Source: Micromonospora fulviviridis (GTDB taxonomy: Bacteria > Actinomycetota > Actinomycetes > Mycobacteriales > Micromonosporaceae). From it: 64,000 bases of DNA. The stretch is from contig NZ_BMRA01000001.1 of assembly GCF_014648395.1 (NCBI RefSeq), forward strand, positions 124,001-188,000. Reading direction: 5' to 3'. The notes under the pieces are model-generated. The model did not search any database. It had not been told where the DNA came from and saw only the letters and a list, made by a program, of their open reading frames with translations. Within the stretch, counting starts at the first letter, position 1. The number at the start of each line of letters is the position of its first letter. Positions 11,177 to 19,253 of this stretch are shown here, piece by piece. A program made the position numbers and the translations under genes.

Positions 11177-11470
11177 TCAGCCGTTCCGGCGCTGCTGGGA
11201 GCCGTTGGGCGCGTTCGTCGGGGATTCCTGCGCGGCGGTCCCGTCTGTCGGATCGGCGACTGTCTCGTCGGCCCGACCCGGCTCGGCCGGCCCGGCCTGC
11301 TGGGGGAACCGGTCGGGCAGCCGGCGCAGCCGGGCGTTCATGTTCCGGATCAACAGGACGGTGGCGGTGGCCAGCAGCACGATGAGGAAGAGGCCCATCG
11401 GGCCGGCCAGACCACCCGTGCGGGTGTCACCGAAGTTGTTCTCCGCGAGCACCTGGGCGGTGGTCAGCAT
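11177..11470 (-). CDS. Small single-pass membrane protein
   Basis: 97 residues with one clear transmembrane helix (about residues 24-42, GPMGLFLIVLLATATVLLI), a basic stop-transfer segment RNMNARLRRLPDRF and a hydrophilic Pro/Glu/Thr-rich tail. It is therefore N-out/C-in by the positive-inside rule. It follows mca on the same strand with a 48-base gap and is probably co-transcribed. Similar short proteins sit next to mca in other Micromonosporaceae as far as I recall, but no function is known. Confidence 0.75.
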   Translation of the reverse strand: MLTTAQVLAENNFGDTRTGGLAGPMGLFLIVLLATATVLLIRNMNARLRRLPDRFPQQAGPAEPGRADETVADPTDGTAAQESPTNAPNGSQQRRNG

Positions 11471-11518
11471 GGTGTTCCTCCGATGTGCGGCTGACGACCA
11501 GCGTAGCCCGCCGGGAAG

Positions 11519-12400
11519 TCAGCGGGCATGGCACGTCTCGCGCACCCCGGCGAAGAGGTCGGACTCGGGCAGCGGGCTGTCCACCATCGAGCGGGCGAGC
11601 TGGAAGTCCTCGGTGGGCCAGGCGCGCTGCTGCAGGTCCATGGGCACCTGGAACCAGAAGCCGTCCGGGTCGATCTGGGTGGCGTGGGCGCGCAGCGCGT
11701 CGTCGCGGACCGGGAAGTATTCGGCGCACTCGACCCGGGTGGTGATCCGCTCGCCCTTGTCGGGACGGTCCTCCCAGCGCTTCATCCACTCTCCGTACGG
11801 CGACTCCAGGCCGGCGGCGAGCATCGCCTCGTGCAGCGCCATGATCTTGGCCCGCGAGAAGCCCACGTCGTAGTAGAGCTTGAGCGGCTGCCACGGCTCA
11901 CCCAGCTCGGGGTGGTGGTCCGGGTCGCCGGCGGCCTCGAAGGCGGCCACGGTCACCTTGTGGGTCATGATGTGGTCGGGGTGCGGGTAGCCGCCCTCCT
12001 CGTCGTACGTGGTGACGACGTGCGGGCGGAACTGGCGCATGAGCCGCACCAGCGGGGCGGCCGCGACGTCGACCTCCTCCAGGGCGAAGCAGCCGTCCGG
12101 CAGCGGCGGCAGCGGGTCACCCTCGGGCAGGCCGGAGTCGACGAAGCCGAGCCACGCCTGCTCGATGCCGAGGATGGCGCGGGCCGCGTCCATCTCCGCA
12201 CGGCGGATGTCGCCGATGTTGGCCCACACGTCGGGCCGGTCCATCTTGGGGTTGAGCACGCTGCCCCGCTCGCCACCGGTGCAGGTGACGACCAGGACAT
12301 CCACCCCCTCGGCGACGTATTTCGCCATGGTGGCGGCGCCCTTGCTCGACTCGTCGTCGGGATGGGCGTGCACCGCCATGAGCCGCAGCTGCTCTGCCAC
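11519..12400 (-). CDS. mca: Mycothiol S-conjugate amidase Mca
   Basis: 293 residues, the usual length. Mca is a zinc amidase that cleaves mycothiol S-conjugates of electrophiles and antibiotics into a mercapturic acid (exported) and GlcN-Ins (recycled). The zinc/catalytic motif AHPDDES is at residues 11-17, TCTGGERGS follows near residue 38, and HPDHIMTHK carries the third zinc His. The frame remains open far upstream, but GTG 12400 gives the family N-terminus (VAEQLRLMAVHAHPDD) and has AGGAG upstream; earlier starts would add about 250 unrelated residues. It is divergent from the DUF4307 gene, a conserved pairing in actinobacteria. Confidence 0.95.
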   Translation of the reverse strand: MAEQLRLMAVHAHPDDESSKGAATMAKYVAEGVDVLVVTCTGGERGSVLNPKMDRPDVWANIGDIRRAEMDAARAILGIEQAWLGFVDSGLPEGDPLPPLPDGCFALEEVDVAAAPLVRLMRQFRPHVVTTYDEEGGYPHPDHIMTHKVTVAAFEAAGDPDHHPELGEPWQPLKLYYDVGFSRAKIMALHEAMLAAGLESPYGEWMKRWEDRPDKGERITTRVECAEYFPVRDDALRAHATQIDPDGFWFQVPMDLQQRAWPTEDFQLARSMVDSPLPESDLFAGVRETCHAR

Positions 12401-12613
12401 CTTCGGTGCTCCTCGTCTGTGCCCGCCGGGCTCGGCCCACCCGGGCCCGCCCGGCTGACCTGCCGGAATCTCCCCCCGCGCCCGCGAAAGCCCCCGTGCT
12501 GGCCGGTCGGCGGCGGGGCCGACCTGCCATCCTTGGCTCAGCGCCGGGCTGGGAAGATGGACTCTGCCATTCTTGCCGATGCCGCCGACAACAACGCCAG
12601 GAGATACCCGCCG

Positions 12614-13048
12614 GTGAGCGAGACGCACGCCACAATCGCATCGGGTGCACCGGTCTTCCCGCCCGGCCGCTACGGCCGCCGCCGGGAGCCGGGGCGCCGC
12701 CGTCCCCTGCTGCTCGTGCTGGTGGCGGCCCTCCTGCTGGCACTCCTCGGGCTGGTCGCCGCCCGGCTCTACAACCAGTACGGCGACCCCGACTACCGCG
12801 CCGAGGTGATCACCTACACCGGGATCACCGACTCCCGGGTGGTGGTCGAGTTCCGGGTCACCGTCCCCGCGGGCGGCTCGGCGACCTGCCTGCTGCGGGC
12901 GCGCTCCCACGACGGCGCCGAGGTGGGCCACGTCGAGGCCACCGTGACCGCCCCGCCGGGCGAACGGCACGTCCGGACCCGGCAGGAGGTGCCGACCATG
13001 GCCCGTCCCTTCATCGGCGAGGTGCTGCGCTGTCGACCGGCCGGCTGA
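12614..13048 (+). CDS. DUF4307 family membrane protein
   Basis: 144 residues. A basic N-terminus (GRYGRRREPGRRR) is followed by one transmembrane helix (about residues 30-50) and an extracytoplasmic beta-rich domain with VVVEFRVTV and ATCLLRARSHDGAEVG. This is the DUF4307 pattern, found next to mca across actinobacteria; the role is unknown. I chose GTG 12614 because AGGAG lies 10 bases upstream; ATG 12557 in the same frame would add 19 residues and is possible. Confidence 0.85.
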   Translation: MSETHATIASGAPVFPPGRYGRRREPGRRRPLLLVLVAALLLALLGLVAARLYNQYGDPDYRAEVITYTGITDSRVVVEFRVTVPAGGSATCLLRARSHDGAEVGHVEATVTAPPGERHVRTRQEVPTMARPFIGEVLRCRPAG

Positions 13049-13078
13049 GCCGGGAACCGGCGAGCCGCCGGCACACGT

Positions 13079-13108
13079 ACCCCGGGTCCGAACGCCGGCA
13101 CCCGGGGT
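13079..13108 (+). terminator. Terminator-like hairpin after the DUF4307 gene
   Basis: ACCCCGGGT (13079-13087) pairs perfectly with ACCCGGGGT (13100-13108) around a 12-base loop, 30 bases past the DUF4307 stop and before greA. Confidence 0.5.
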
Positions 13109-13191
13109 GATCGGCGACACCCTGACGTGTCCGGCACTGGTAACTTGGTAGTTCACCTGTCAGCCAGTCCGCACCAACGAGGAGATCGCCT

Positions 13192-13692
13192 GTGTCCACC
13201 AATGACAACGAGGCGCCCGCCACCTGGCTGTCCCAGGACGCGTACGACCGCCTGCAGGCCGAGCTCGACGAGCACATCGCCAACCGGCCGGTGATCGCCG
13301 CCGAGATCAACGCCCGGCGCGAGGAGGGCGACCTGCGGGAGAACGGCGGCTACCACGCCGCCCGCGAGGAGCAGGGCAAGGCCGAGGGCCGCATCCTCTA
13401 CCTGAAGGAGCTGCTCCGCACGGCCAAGGTCGGCGAGGCCCCGACCGCCGACACGGTGTCGCCCGGCATGGTCGTGACGATCTACTTCGACGACGACGCC
13501 GACGACACGGAGACCTTCCTGCTCGGCTCCCGTGAGATCGCCTCCACGACCGACCTCACCGTCTACAGCCCCGAGTCCGCGCTCGGCAAGGCGATCCTGG
13601 GCGGCAAGGCGGGCCAGACCTGCACTTACACGGCCCCGAGCGGGGCCGACATCAAGGTGACGGTCGTCAAGTTCGAGCCGTTCTCCGGCTAG
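13192..13692 (+). CDS. greA: Transcription elongation factor GreA
   Basis: 166 residues. The N-terminal coiled coil carries the acidic tip ([16 protein letters not shown], residues 38-55), whose Asp/Glu pair inserts into the RNA polymerase secondary channel to stimulate transcript cleavage in backtracked complexes. The C-terminal FKBP-like domain (about 85-166) contains [17 protein letters not shown], the GreA signature. The GTG start has GAGGAG 9 bases upstream. A terminator-like double hairpin lies between it and convergent ilvA. Confidence 0.96.
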   Translation: MSTNDNEAPATWLSQDAYDRLQAELDEHIANRPVIAAEINARREEGDLRENGGYHAAREEQGKAEGRILYLKELLRTAKVGEAPTADTVSPGMVVTIYFDDDADDTETFLLGSREIASTTDLTVYSPESALGKAILGGKAGQTCTYTAPSGADIKVTVVKFEPFSG

Positions 13693-13716
13693 CCGCCAAC
13701 CGGACCCGCGCCGGAT

Positions 13717-13809
13717 GGCTCGGGTCCGACCCGACCGAGGCTGACAGGCTCCTCGGACCCGAGCCACACCCCGACCGCCCCGACCGGCATCGTCCGGCCG
13801 GGGCGGTCG
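13717..13809. terminator. Two strong inverted repeats between greA and ilvA
   Basis: The first repeat, GGCTCGGGTCCGA (13717-13729) with TCGGACCCGAGCC (13753-13765), is a perfect 13-bp stem with a 23-base loop. The second, CGACCGCCCCGACCGG (13772-13787) with CCGGCCGGGGCGGTCG (13794-13809), pairs 15 of 16 bases around CATCGT. Placed between convergent genes, one hairpin probably serves each direction. Confidence 0.6.
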
Positions 13810-13820
13810 CGTCCGTGGGC

Positions 13821-15041
13821 TCAGCCCTCGCCGGCGAAGACCACCTGGTAGCCGCTCGCCCGCAGGGCGCTGATGAGGGTGTCCGAGTGCTCCACGCCGC
13901 GGGTCTCCACCGAGAGCCCGACCTCCACCTCGCCGAGCCGCAGGTGCGGGTTGGCCCGCTGGTGCACCACGTCCACCACGTTGGCCCGGTGCTCGGCGAT
14001 CTCGCTGAGCAGCGAGGCGAGCTGACCCGGCCGGTCCGTGCAGCGGACGGTGATCCGCAGGTAGCGGCCGGCCGCGGCCAGCCCGTGCTCGATCACCCGC
14101 AGCATCAGCAGCGGGTCGATGTTGCCGCCGGAGAGCACCGCCACCACCGGCGCCTGCACCTCCACCGCACCGGCCAGCAGCGCGGCCACGCCGACCGCGC
14201 CGGCCGGCTCCACCACCTGCTTGCCGCGTTCCAGCAGCATCAGCAGCGCCCGGGAGATGTCCTCCTCGGAGACCGTGACGATCTCGTCGACCAGCTTGCG
14301 GACGTGGGTGAAGGTCAGCTCGCCCGGGCGGCCGACCGCGATCCCGTCGGCGATCGTCGAGAAGAACGGCAGCCGGACCGGCTCGCCGGCCTTGAGCGAG
14401 GGCGGGAAGGCGGCGGCGCTGGCCGCCTGCACCCCGATCACACGTACGTCGGGGCGCAGCGCCTTGGCCACCACCGCGAGGCCGGAGATCAGGCCGCCGC
14501 CGCCCACCCCGGTCACGATGGTCTTCACGTCCGGGCACTGTTCGAGGATCTCCAGGGCCACCGTGCCCTGGCCAGCGATGACGTCCCGGTGGTCGAACGG
14601 GTGGATGAACACCGCCCCGGTCCGCTCGGCGAAGGTCTGCGCCGCGACCAGCGACTCGTCCACCGTGTTGCCGACCAGCTCGACCTGGGCCCCGTACCCC
14701 TTGGTGGCGGCCACCTTCGGCAGCGGCGCGTTCACCGGCATGAAGACCGTGGCGTGTGCCCCGACCAGGCCGGCGGCGAGCGCCACCCCCTGGGCGTGGT
14801 TGCCGGCGCTCGCCGCGACCACGCCGCGCTCCCGCTCCTGCGCCGACAGCCGGGAGATCCGCACGTACGCGCCGCGCACCTTGTACGACCCGGCGCGCTG
14901 CACGTTCTCGCACTTCAACCAGGCCGGCCCGCCGAGCGCGGCGCTGAGCGGCCGGGACGGCTCCAGCGGGGTGGTGCGGGTGACGCCGGCGAGCAGTTCC
15001 CGCGCGGCCTGTACGTCGGCGAGACCGACCAGTTCCGTCAT
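13821..15041 (-). CDS. ilvA: Threonine ammonia-lyase (threonine dehydratase)
   Basis: 406 residues. This PLP enzyme deaminates L-threonine to 2-oxobutanoate, the entry to isoleucine synthesis or threonine catabolism. The PLP Lys lies in AGSYKVRGAY near residue 50, and the Gly-rich cofactor-phosphate loop is VGGGGLISG. The C-terminal ~75 residues (ITVRCTDRPGQLASLL) form a single ACT regulatory domain, the layout of the shorter, catabolic-type enzymes. ATG 15041 overlaps the stop of the DUF4328 gene as ATGA, so the start is well fixed and the two are coupled. Confidence 0.93.
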   Translation of the reverse strand: MTELVGLADVQAARELLAGVTRTTPLEPSRPLSAALGGPAWLKCENVQRAGSYKVRGAYVRISRLSAQERERGVVAASAGNHAQGVALAAGLVGAHATVFMPVNAPLPKVAATKGYGAQVELVGNTVDESLVAAQTFAERTGAVFIHPFDHRDVIAGQGTVALEILEQCPDVKTIVTGVGGGGLISGLAVVAKALRPDVRVIGVQAASAAAFPPSLKAGEPVRLPFFSTIADGIAVGRPGELTFTHVRKLVDEIVTVSEEDISRALLMLLERGKQVVEPAGAVGVAALLAGAVEVQAPVVAVLSGGNIDPLLMLRVIEHGLAAAGRYLRITVRCTDRPGQLASLLSEIAEHRANVVDVVHQRANPHLRLGEVEVGLSVETRGVEHSDTLISALRASGYQVVFAGEG

Positions 15042-16003
15042 GCCCCGATCGTGCCACCCGACACCGGCGGAACCTGCGGCGACGTCGCCGACGGATCCTC
15101 CACCACCTGGGGCGACACGCCGGTGACGGGCTGCACCGGGTACGCCGGGACCGCGCCGGCCGGCCAACCGGGGTGCCCGGGCTGCACGGGCCAGCCGGAC
15201 TGCACGGGCCAGCCGGGGTGGCCGGGCCAGCCGGACCAGACGGGTGTGGCCTTGGCGATCCGGTCCTGTTGCGCGGCGGAGATCCGCCGGACCAGCACGA
15301 CGAACGAGACCCCGGCAACCAGGCAGGCCAGCGCGGGGACGAGCCGCGGGCCGAGCGCCCGCTGATAGTGGTCGACGTACGCCGCGAACTGCGCCGGGCT
15401 TCGGGGCGTCTCGGCCAGGTCGGCATACCGGTCGTTGTCGAGCTTGTTGATCGCGGCGTCGGCGACGAGGAACAGCAGCCAGGCGGCCCACCAGAGCGCG
15501 ACCAGCGGGGGCGTCCGACGGCGCCACAGGCTGTCCCGGGCCACGTTGGCCAGCACCCGCGCCGGGACGACGAGATTGGCGAGCGGAACCAGCCAACCGG
15601 CGATCGCCCAGGCCGGACCGAGGGACGGCAGTGCGCCCGGGAACGCGTCGAGGTTCTTCCGCACGCGCCAGGTCCAGATGATCACCAGCACCCCGGCGAC
15701 CAGGAGGGCCACCAGGTACAGCAGCGCGAGCAGCCCCTCGGCGACCACCGCGCCGAGCAGCAGGTCGCCGTCGCGTTGCGCCGCGGCGGACCGCGCCATC
15801 CGCGTGCCGATCAGGGGGAACAGCGCGCCCGGCAGATAGAGCAGGGTGGCCGCACCGACCGCGGCCGCGGCGGCCGTACCGAACCCGCGCACCGGGTAGG
15901 TGGGTCGGCCGGGCAGCACCGCCGGCAGGCCGAGGGGCGTGGCGCAGCGCTGACACTCGTTGTACGCCGGGGATGTGGCGTCCCCGCAGGTCTGGCACTG
16001 CAT
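15038..16003 (-). CDS. DUF4328 membrane protein with N-terminal zinc ribbon
   Basis: 321 residues from ATG 16003. It starts with a zinc-ribbon-like CQTCGDATSPAYNECQRC, then has about six transmembrane helices, including WAIAGWLVPLANLVVP typical of DUF4328. A Pro/Gly/Trp-rich cytoplasmic tail repeats GWPxQxG-like units (residues ~262-300). The function is unknown. A longer start at GTG 16045 is possible but would put 14 extra residues before the zinc ribbon. It ends inside the ilvA start codon region. Confidence 0.8.
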   Translation of the reverse strand: MQCQTCGDATSPAYNECQRCATPLGLPAVLPGRPTYPVRGFGTAAAAAVGAATLLYLPGALFPLIGTRMARSAAAQRDGDLLLGAVVAEGLLALLYLVALLVAGVLVIIWTWRVRKNLDAFPGALPSLGPAWAIAGWLVPLANLVVPARVLANVARDSLWRRRTPPLVALWWAAWLLFLVADAAINKLDNDRYADLAETPRSPAQFAAYVDHYQRALGPRLVPALACLVAGVSFVVLVRRISAAQQDRIAKATPVWSGWPGHPGWPVQSGWPVQPGHPGWPAGAVPAYPVQPVTGVSPQVVEDPSATSPQVPPVSGGTIGA

Positions 16004-16054
16004 CGCGACCGTCCGGAAGGTGTGCGCGTGGAGGGGTGCGCACACGCTAGACGA

Positions 16055-17467
16055 TCATGCGCGGGCCGGCGACCCCGTCCCGACCCGGGGATAGCCGGGG
16101 GCGTGCCGCTGCCACGGCGCCTGCATCTCGAACTGGCCGGCGACGCCGAGCAGCAGCAGCTCCGAGCCGGGCGGGCCGACGAACTGCACGGCGACCGGCA
16201 GGCCGTCCGGGCGGCGGCCGACCGGCACCACGATCGCCGGCAACCCGGCGATGTTCCAGGGCGCGGCGTACGGGGCGTACCGGATGTTGGCGTTCATGTT
16301 CGCCAGCCAGGACCGGCCGGACCAGCCGGCGGCGGCCGGCGGCGGGCCGGCCAGCGCCGGGGTGAGCAGCAGGTCGACCGAGTGGTCGGCGAAGAAGTTC
16401 ACCGACCGTTCGCGCCAGGCGGCCCGGTCGGCCTCGCGCACGTACCCCCGGCGCTGCGCCCACTCGCCGAGCGCGACGTGCCGGCGGCTGCGCCGCTGGA
16501 GGCCACGCCGCTCCACGCCCGCGGCCTGCACGTCGGCGGCGGCCGCGGCGAACCAGGTGGCGATGCCCTGGAGGCCGAGCCGGGTCGGGTAGACCGGGTC
16601 GGCGGGGACGGTGTCGTGACCGGCGGCGGCGAGCAGCCGGCCCGCGGCGGCGACCGCGTCCCGGTTCGGCGCGTCCGGTGCGACGCCGCGCACCGGCGAG
16701 CGCAGCGAGACGCCGACCCGCAGCCGCGGTGGCGGGACCAGCTTCTCCGGGCGCCGCCCGGCCAGCACCGAGAAGCCGACCACCGCGTCGGCCACCGTGC
16801 CGGTCAGCACGCCGTGCTCGGTGAGGCCGAACCAGTCGTCCGCGCCGAGCTGGCAGGGCACCACGCCCCGGCCGGGCTTGAGCCCGACCAGCCCGCAGCA
16901 GGCCGCCGGGATGCGGATCGAGCCGAGGCCGTCGTTGCCGTGCGCCATCGGCACCAGCCCGGCGGCCACCGCGGCGGCCGCGCCGCCGGAGGAACCGCCG
17001 GGGGTCCGCGCCGGGTCCCACGGGTTGCGGGTCACCCCGGTCTCGTCGTCGGTGAGGGCCCAGAGGCCCAGCTCCGGCATCCGGGTCACGCCGAGGATCA
17101 CCGCGCCCGCGCCGCGCAGCCGGCGGACCACCTCGTGGTCGGCCTCCGCCACCGGGGTACGCACGGCGGCCGACCCGTTCCACGTGGGCAGGCCGGCGAC
17201 CGGGGTGTTCTCCTTGACCGCGACCGGCACGCCGGCCAGGGGGAGGTTGGCCAGGTCCTCCTGCTCGTCGACCTTCTCCGCCTCGGTGATCGCCTCGCCG
17301 CCGCGTACCGCGCGGAACGCGGCAAGCTCGGCGTCGGCACGGGCGATGTGGTCGAGGTGGTCGGCCACGACCTGGGTGGCGGACACGTCACCCCGGCGTA
17401 CGCCGCGGGCGATCTGCTTCGCGGTCGCCCCCACCCAGGTCGTCGGCATGATGTCCTGCACGGCCAT
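16055..17467 (-). CDS. Amidase signature family protein
   Basis: 470 residues. The Ser-cisSer-Lys triad of the amidase signature fold is visible: Lys in PVAVKENTPVAG (about residue 90), then TPGGSSGGAAAAVAAG, then GLGSIRIPAACCGLVGLKP with the nucleophile region. The substrate cannot be told; GatA is unlikely because there are no gatB/gatC neighbours. The start is uncertain between ATG 17467 and ATG 17449. It lies 16 bases downstream of metB on the same strand, so it is probably co-transcribed. Confidence 0.88.
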   Translation of the reverse strand: MAVQDIMPTTWVGATAKQIARGVRRGDVSATQVVADHLDHIARADAELAAFRAVRGGEAITEAEKVDEQEDLANLPLAGVPVAVKENTPVAGLPTWNGSAAVRTPVAEADHEVVRRLRGAGAVILGVTRMPELGLWALTDDETGVTRNPWDPARTPGGSSGGAAAAVAAGLVPMAHGNDGLGSIRIPAACCGLVGLKPGRGVVPCQLGADDWFGLTEHGVLTGTVADAVVGFSVLAGRRPEKLVPPPRLRVGVSLRSPVRGVAPDAPNRDAVAAAGRLLAAAGHDTVPADPVYPTRLGLQGIATWFAAAAADVQAAGVERRGLQRRSRRHVALGEWAQRRGYVREADRAAWRERSVNFFADHSVDLLLTPALAGPPPAAAGWSGRSWLANMNANIRYAPYAAPWNIAGLPAIVVPVGRRPDGLPVAVQFVGPPGSELLLLGVAGQFEMQAPWQRHAPGYPRVGTGSPARA

Positions 17468-17483
17468 CCTCCCCAGCCAGCGG

Positions 17484-18626
17484 TCAGCCCAGCGCCTGCT
17501 CCAGATCGGCGAGCAGGTCGTCGACCGTCTCGATGCCGACAGACAGTCGCACGAGATCGCCGGGAACTTCAAGCGGCGAGCCGGCAGCGCTCGCGTGTGT
17601 CATCCGTCCCGGGTGCTCGATCAGGGATTCGACCCCGCCGAGCGACTCGGCGAGCACGAAGAGCTTCGCCCGGTTGCAGATCTCCACGGCGTGGTCCTCG
17701 CCGCCCGCCGCGCGGAAGGAGATCATCCCGCCGAACCGGCGCATCTGCTTGGCGGCCACCTCGTGACCGGGGTGCGCCGGCAGGCCCGGGTAGATGACCT
17801 GCGCGACCTTCGCGTGACCGTCCAGGTAGGCGGCGATCCGCTCGGCGTTGTCGCAGTGCCGGTCCATCCGTACCCCGAGGGTCTTGATGCCGCGCAGGGT
17901 GAGCCAGGCGTCGAAGGGGCCGTTGACGGCGCCCATCGCGTTCTGGTGGTAGCGCAGCTCCTCGCCGAGCGTCCGGTCGGCGGCGATCAGGGCGCCACCG
18001 ACCACGTCGGAGTGACCGCCGATGTACTTGGTGGTCGAGTGGACCACCACGTCCGCGCCGAACGCGATCGGCTGCTGGAGGTACGGCGAGGCGAAGGTGT
18101 TGTCGACCACCAGCAGCGCATCGGCCTCGTGCGCGACGGCGGCCAGCGCGGCGATGTCGGCGATGCCGAGCAGCGGGTTGGTCGGCGTCTCCACCCAGAC
18201 GATCCGGGTGGCGCCGGGGCGGATGGCGGCCCGCACCGCGTCCGGGTCGGAGACCTTGGCCGGGGTGTAGTCCAGCCCCCAGCGCTCGGCCACCTTGGCG
18301 AAGAGCCGGTAGGTGCCGCCGTACGCGTCGTCCGGGATCACCACGTGGTCCCCCGGCTTGCAGACGGTCCGCAGCAGGGTGTCCTCGGCGGCCAGGCCGC
18401 TGGCGAAGGCGAGGCCCACGGGCCCGCCCTCCAGGGCGGCCAGGCATTCCTGGAGCGCGTCCCGGGTGGGGTTGCCGGAGCGGCTGTACTCGTAGCCCTC
18501 CCGGGGCGCGCCGACGGCGTCCTGGGCGTAGGTGCTGGTCTGATAGATCGGCGGGATCACCGCGCCGGTGCGGGCCTCGGGGTCCTGACCGGCGTGGATG
18601 GCGAGCGTCTCGAAGCCGTGACTCAT
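17484..18626 (-). CDS. metB: Cystathionine gamma-synthase / Cys-Met PLP family enzyme
   Basis: 380 residues, fold-type I PLP enzyme. The AIHAGQDPEARTGAVIPPIY N-terminus, the YSRSGNPTRDALQ loop and the PLP-lysine motif HSTTKYIGGHSDVVGG are all present. The best call is cystathionine gamma-synthase (O-succinyl/acetyl-homoserine plus cysteine), though cystathionine gamma-lyase activity is hard to separate by sequence. Cystathionine beta-synthase in this window would be the partner for reverse transsulfuration. A TAACGT box sits 7 bases before the ATG, suggesting a leaderless mRNA. Confidence 0.9.
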   Translation of the reverse strand: MSHGFETLAIHAGQDPEARTGAVIPPIYQTSTYAQDAVGAPREGYEYSRSGNPTRDALQECLAALEGGPVGLAFASGLAAEDTLLRTVCKPGDHVVIPDDAYGGTYRLFAKVAERWGLDYTPAKVSDPDAVRAAIRPGATRIVWVETPTNPLLGIADIAALAAVAHEADALLVVDNTFASPYLQQPIAFGADVVVHSTTKYIGGHSDVVGGALIAADRTLGEELRYHQNAMGAVNGPFDAWLTLRGIKTLGVRMDRHCDNAERIAAYLDGHAKVAQVIYPGLPAHPGHEVAAKQMRRFGGMISFRAAGGEDHAVEICNRAKLFVLAESLGGVESLIEHPGRMTHASAAGSPLEVPGDLVRLSVGIETVDDLLADLEQALG

Positions 18627-18633
18627 TCCCGAG

Positions 18634-18639
18634 ACGTTA
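18634..18639 (-). promoter_or_regulatory. Probable -10 box of metB, leaderless
   Basis: TAACGT on the minus strand fits TANNNT and leaves 7 bases to the ATG, placing the transcription start at the start codon. No Shine-Dalgarno is present and no clear -35 is seen. Confidence 0.4.
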
Positions 18640-18770
18640 GTCCGCCCGCCGCGTCCCGCCGCGTGGAACCCGCCCGCGGGTCACCACGGGTCACCACGAC
18701 TCGCCGCTCCGGCCGGACGACAGGTGGCCAAGATCGGGCACCGAAACCGGCAACCTGGCGCGGCAGCGCC

Positions 18771-18776
18771 TAGCCT
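18771..18776 (+). promoter_or_regulatory. Possible -10 box of the HIT gene, leaderless
   Basis: TAGCCT ends 6 bases before the GTG start and there is no Shine-Dalgarno. The same geometry is seen for purK and metB. Confidence 0.3.
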
Positions 18777-18782
18777 GGCCGG

Positions 18783-19202
18783 GTGAGTGGGTGCGTGTTC
18801 TGCGGGATCGTGGCGGGTGAGGTGCCCGCGTTCCGGGTCGTCGACGAGGCGGACGGCGTGGCGTTCCTGGACACCCGGCCGGTGTTCAAGGGGCACGTGC
18901 TGGTGGTGCCGCGGACCCACCTGGTGACCCTGGCCGACCTGCCGCCCGAGGCGCTGCCCGGCTATTTCCGGCTGGTGCAGCGGCTCGCCGTGGCGGTGGA
19001 GATCGGTCTGGGCGCCGGCGGGACGTTCGTGGCCATGAACAACAAGGTGTCCCAGTCGGTCCCGCACCTGCACACCCACGTGGTGCCGCGGACCAAGGGC
19101 GACGGGCTGCGGGGCTTCTTCTGGCCCCGGACCCGGTACGCCGACGACGCCGAGGCCCGCAGCTACGCAGAGCGCGTCGCCGCCGCGCTGACGGGGCCCT
19201 GA
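18783..19202 (+). CDS. HIT family protein (histidine-triad nucleotide hydrolase)
   Basis: 139 residues. CVFCGIVAGEVPAF at the N-terminus is the zinc-associated Cys motif of HINT-like proteins, and HLHTHVVPR near residue 95 is the histidine triad with the nucleophilic His. Family members hydrolyse phosphoramidate or dinucleoside polyphosphate nucleotides. It stands alone between divergent metB and the convergent polysaccharide operon. GTG 18783 gives the normal family N-terminus. Confidence 0.92.
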   Translation: MSGCVFCGIVAGEVPAFRVVDEADGVAFLDTRPVFKGHVLVVPRTHLVTLADLPPEALPGYFRLVQRLAVAVEIGLGAGGTFVAMNNKVSQSVPHLHTHVVPRTKGDGLRGFFWPRTRYADDAEARSYAERVAAALTGP

Positions 19203-19212
19203 CCGCCCGGAC

Positions 19213-19248
19213 GGGAGGCCGACGGCGACGGGCCGCCGCCGACCTCCC
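19213..19248. terminator. Terminator-like hairpin at the end of the polysaccharide operon
   Basis: GGGAGGCCGACGGCG (19213-19227) pairs with CGCCGCCGACCTCCC (19234-19248) at 13 of 15 positions around a 6-base loop. It lies between the convergent HIT gene and the last gene of the minus-strand operon, so it can serve both. Confidence 0.5.
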
Positions 19249-19253
19249 ACCCG

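Noticed and set aside
8440..11385. A plus-strand frame of about 980 codons across the GGDEF-EAL gene
   Set aside because: Antisense shadow of a GC-rich gene: low-complexity His/Gly/Arg/Gln composition, no domains, while the minus strand carries a complete GGDEF-EAL protein.
12401..13156. N-terminal extension of Mca to 545 residues
   Set aside because: Overlaps the divergent DUF4307 gene and is low complexity; GTG 12400 has AGGAG and matches the family length.
18678..18697. Short direct repeat GGGTCACCAC twice before the HIT gene
   Set aside because: Two 10-base copies in GC-rich intergenic DNA are too little to call a regulatory repeat.
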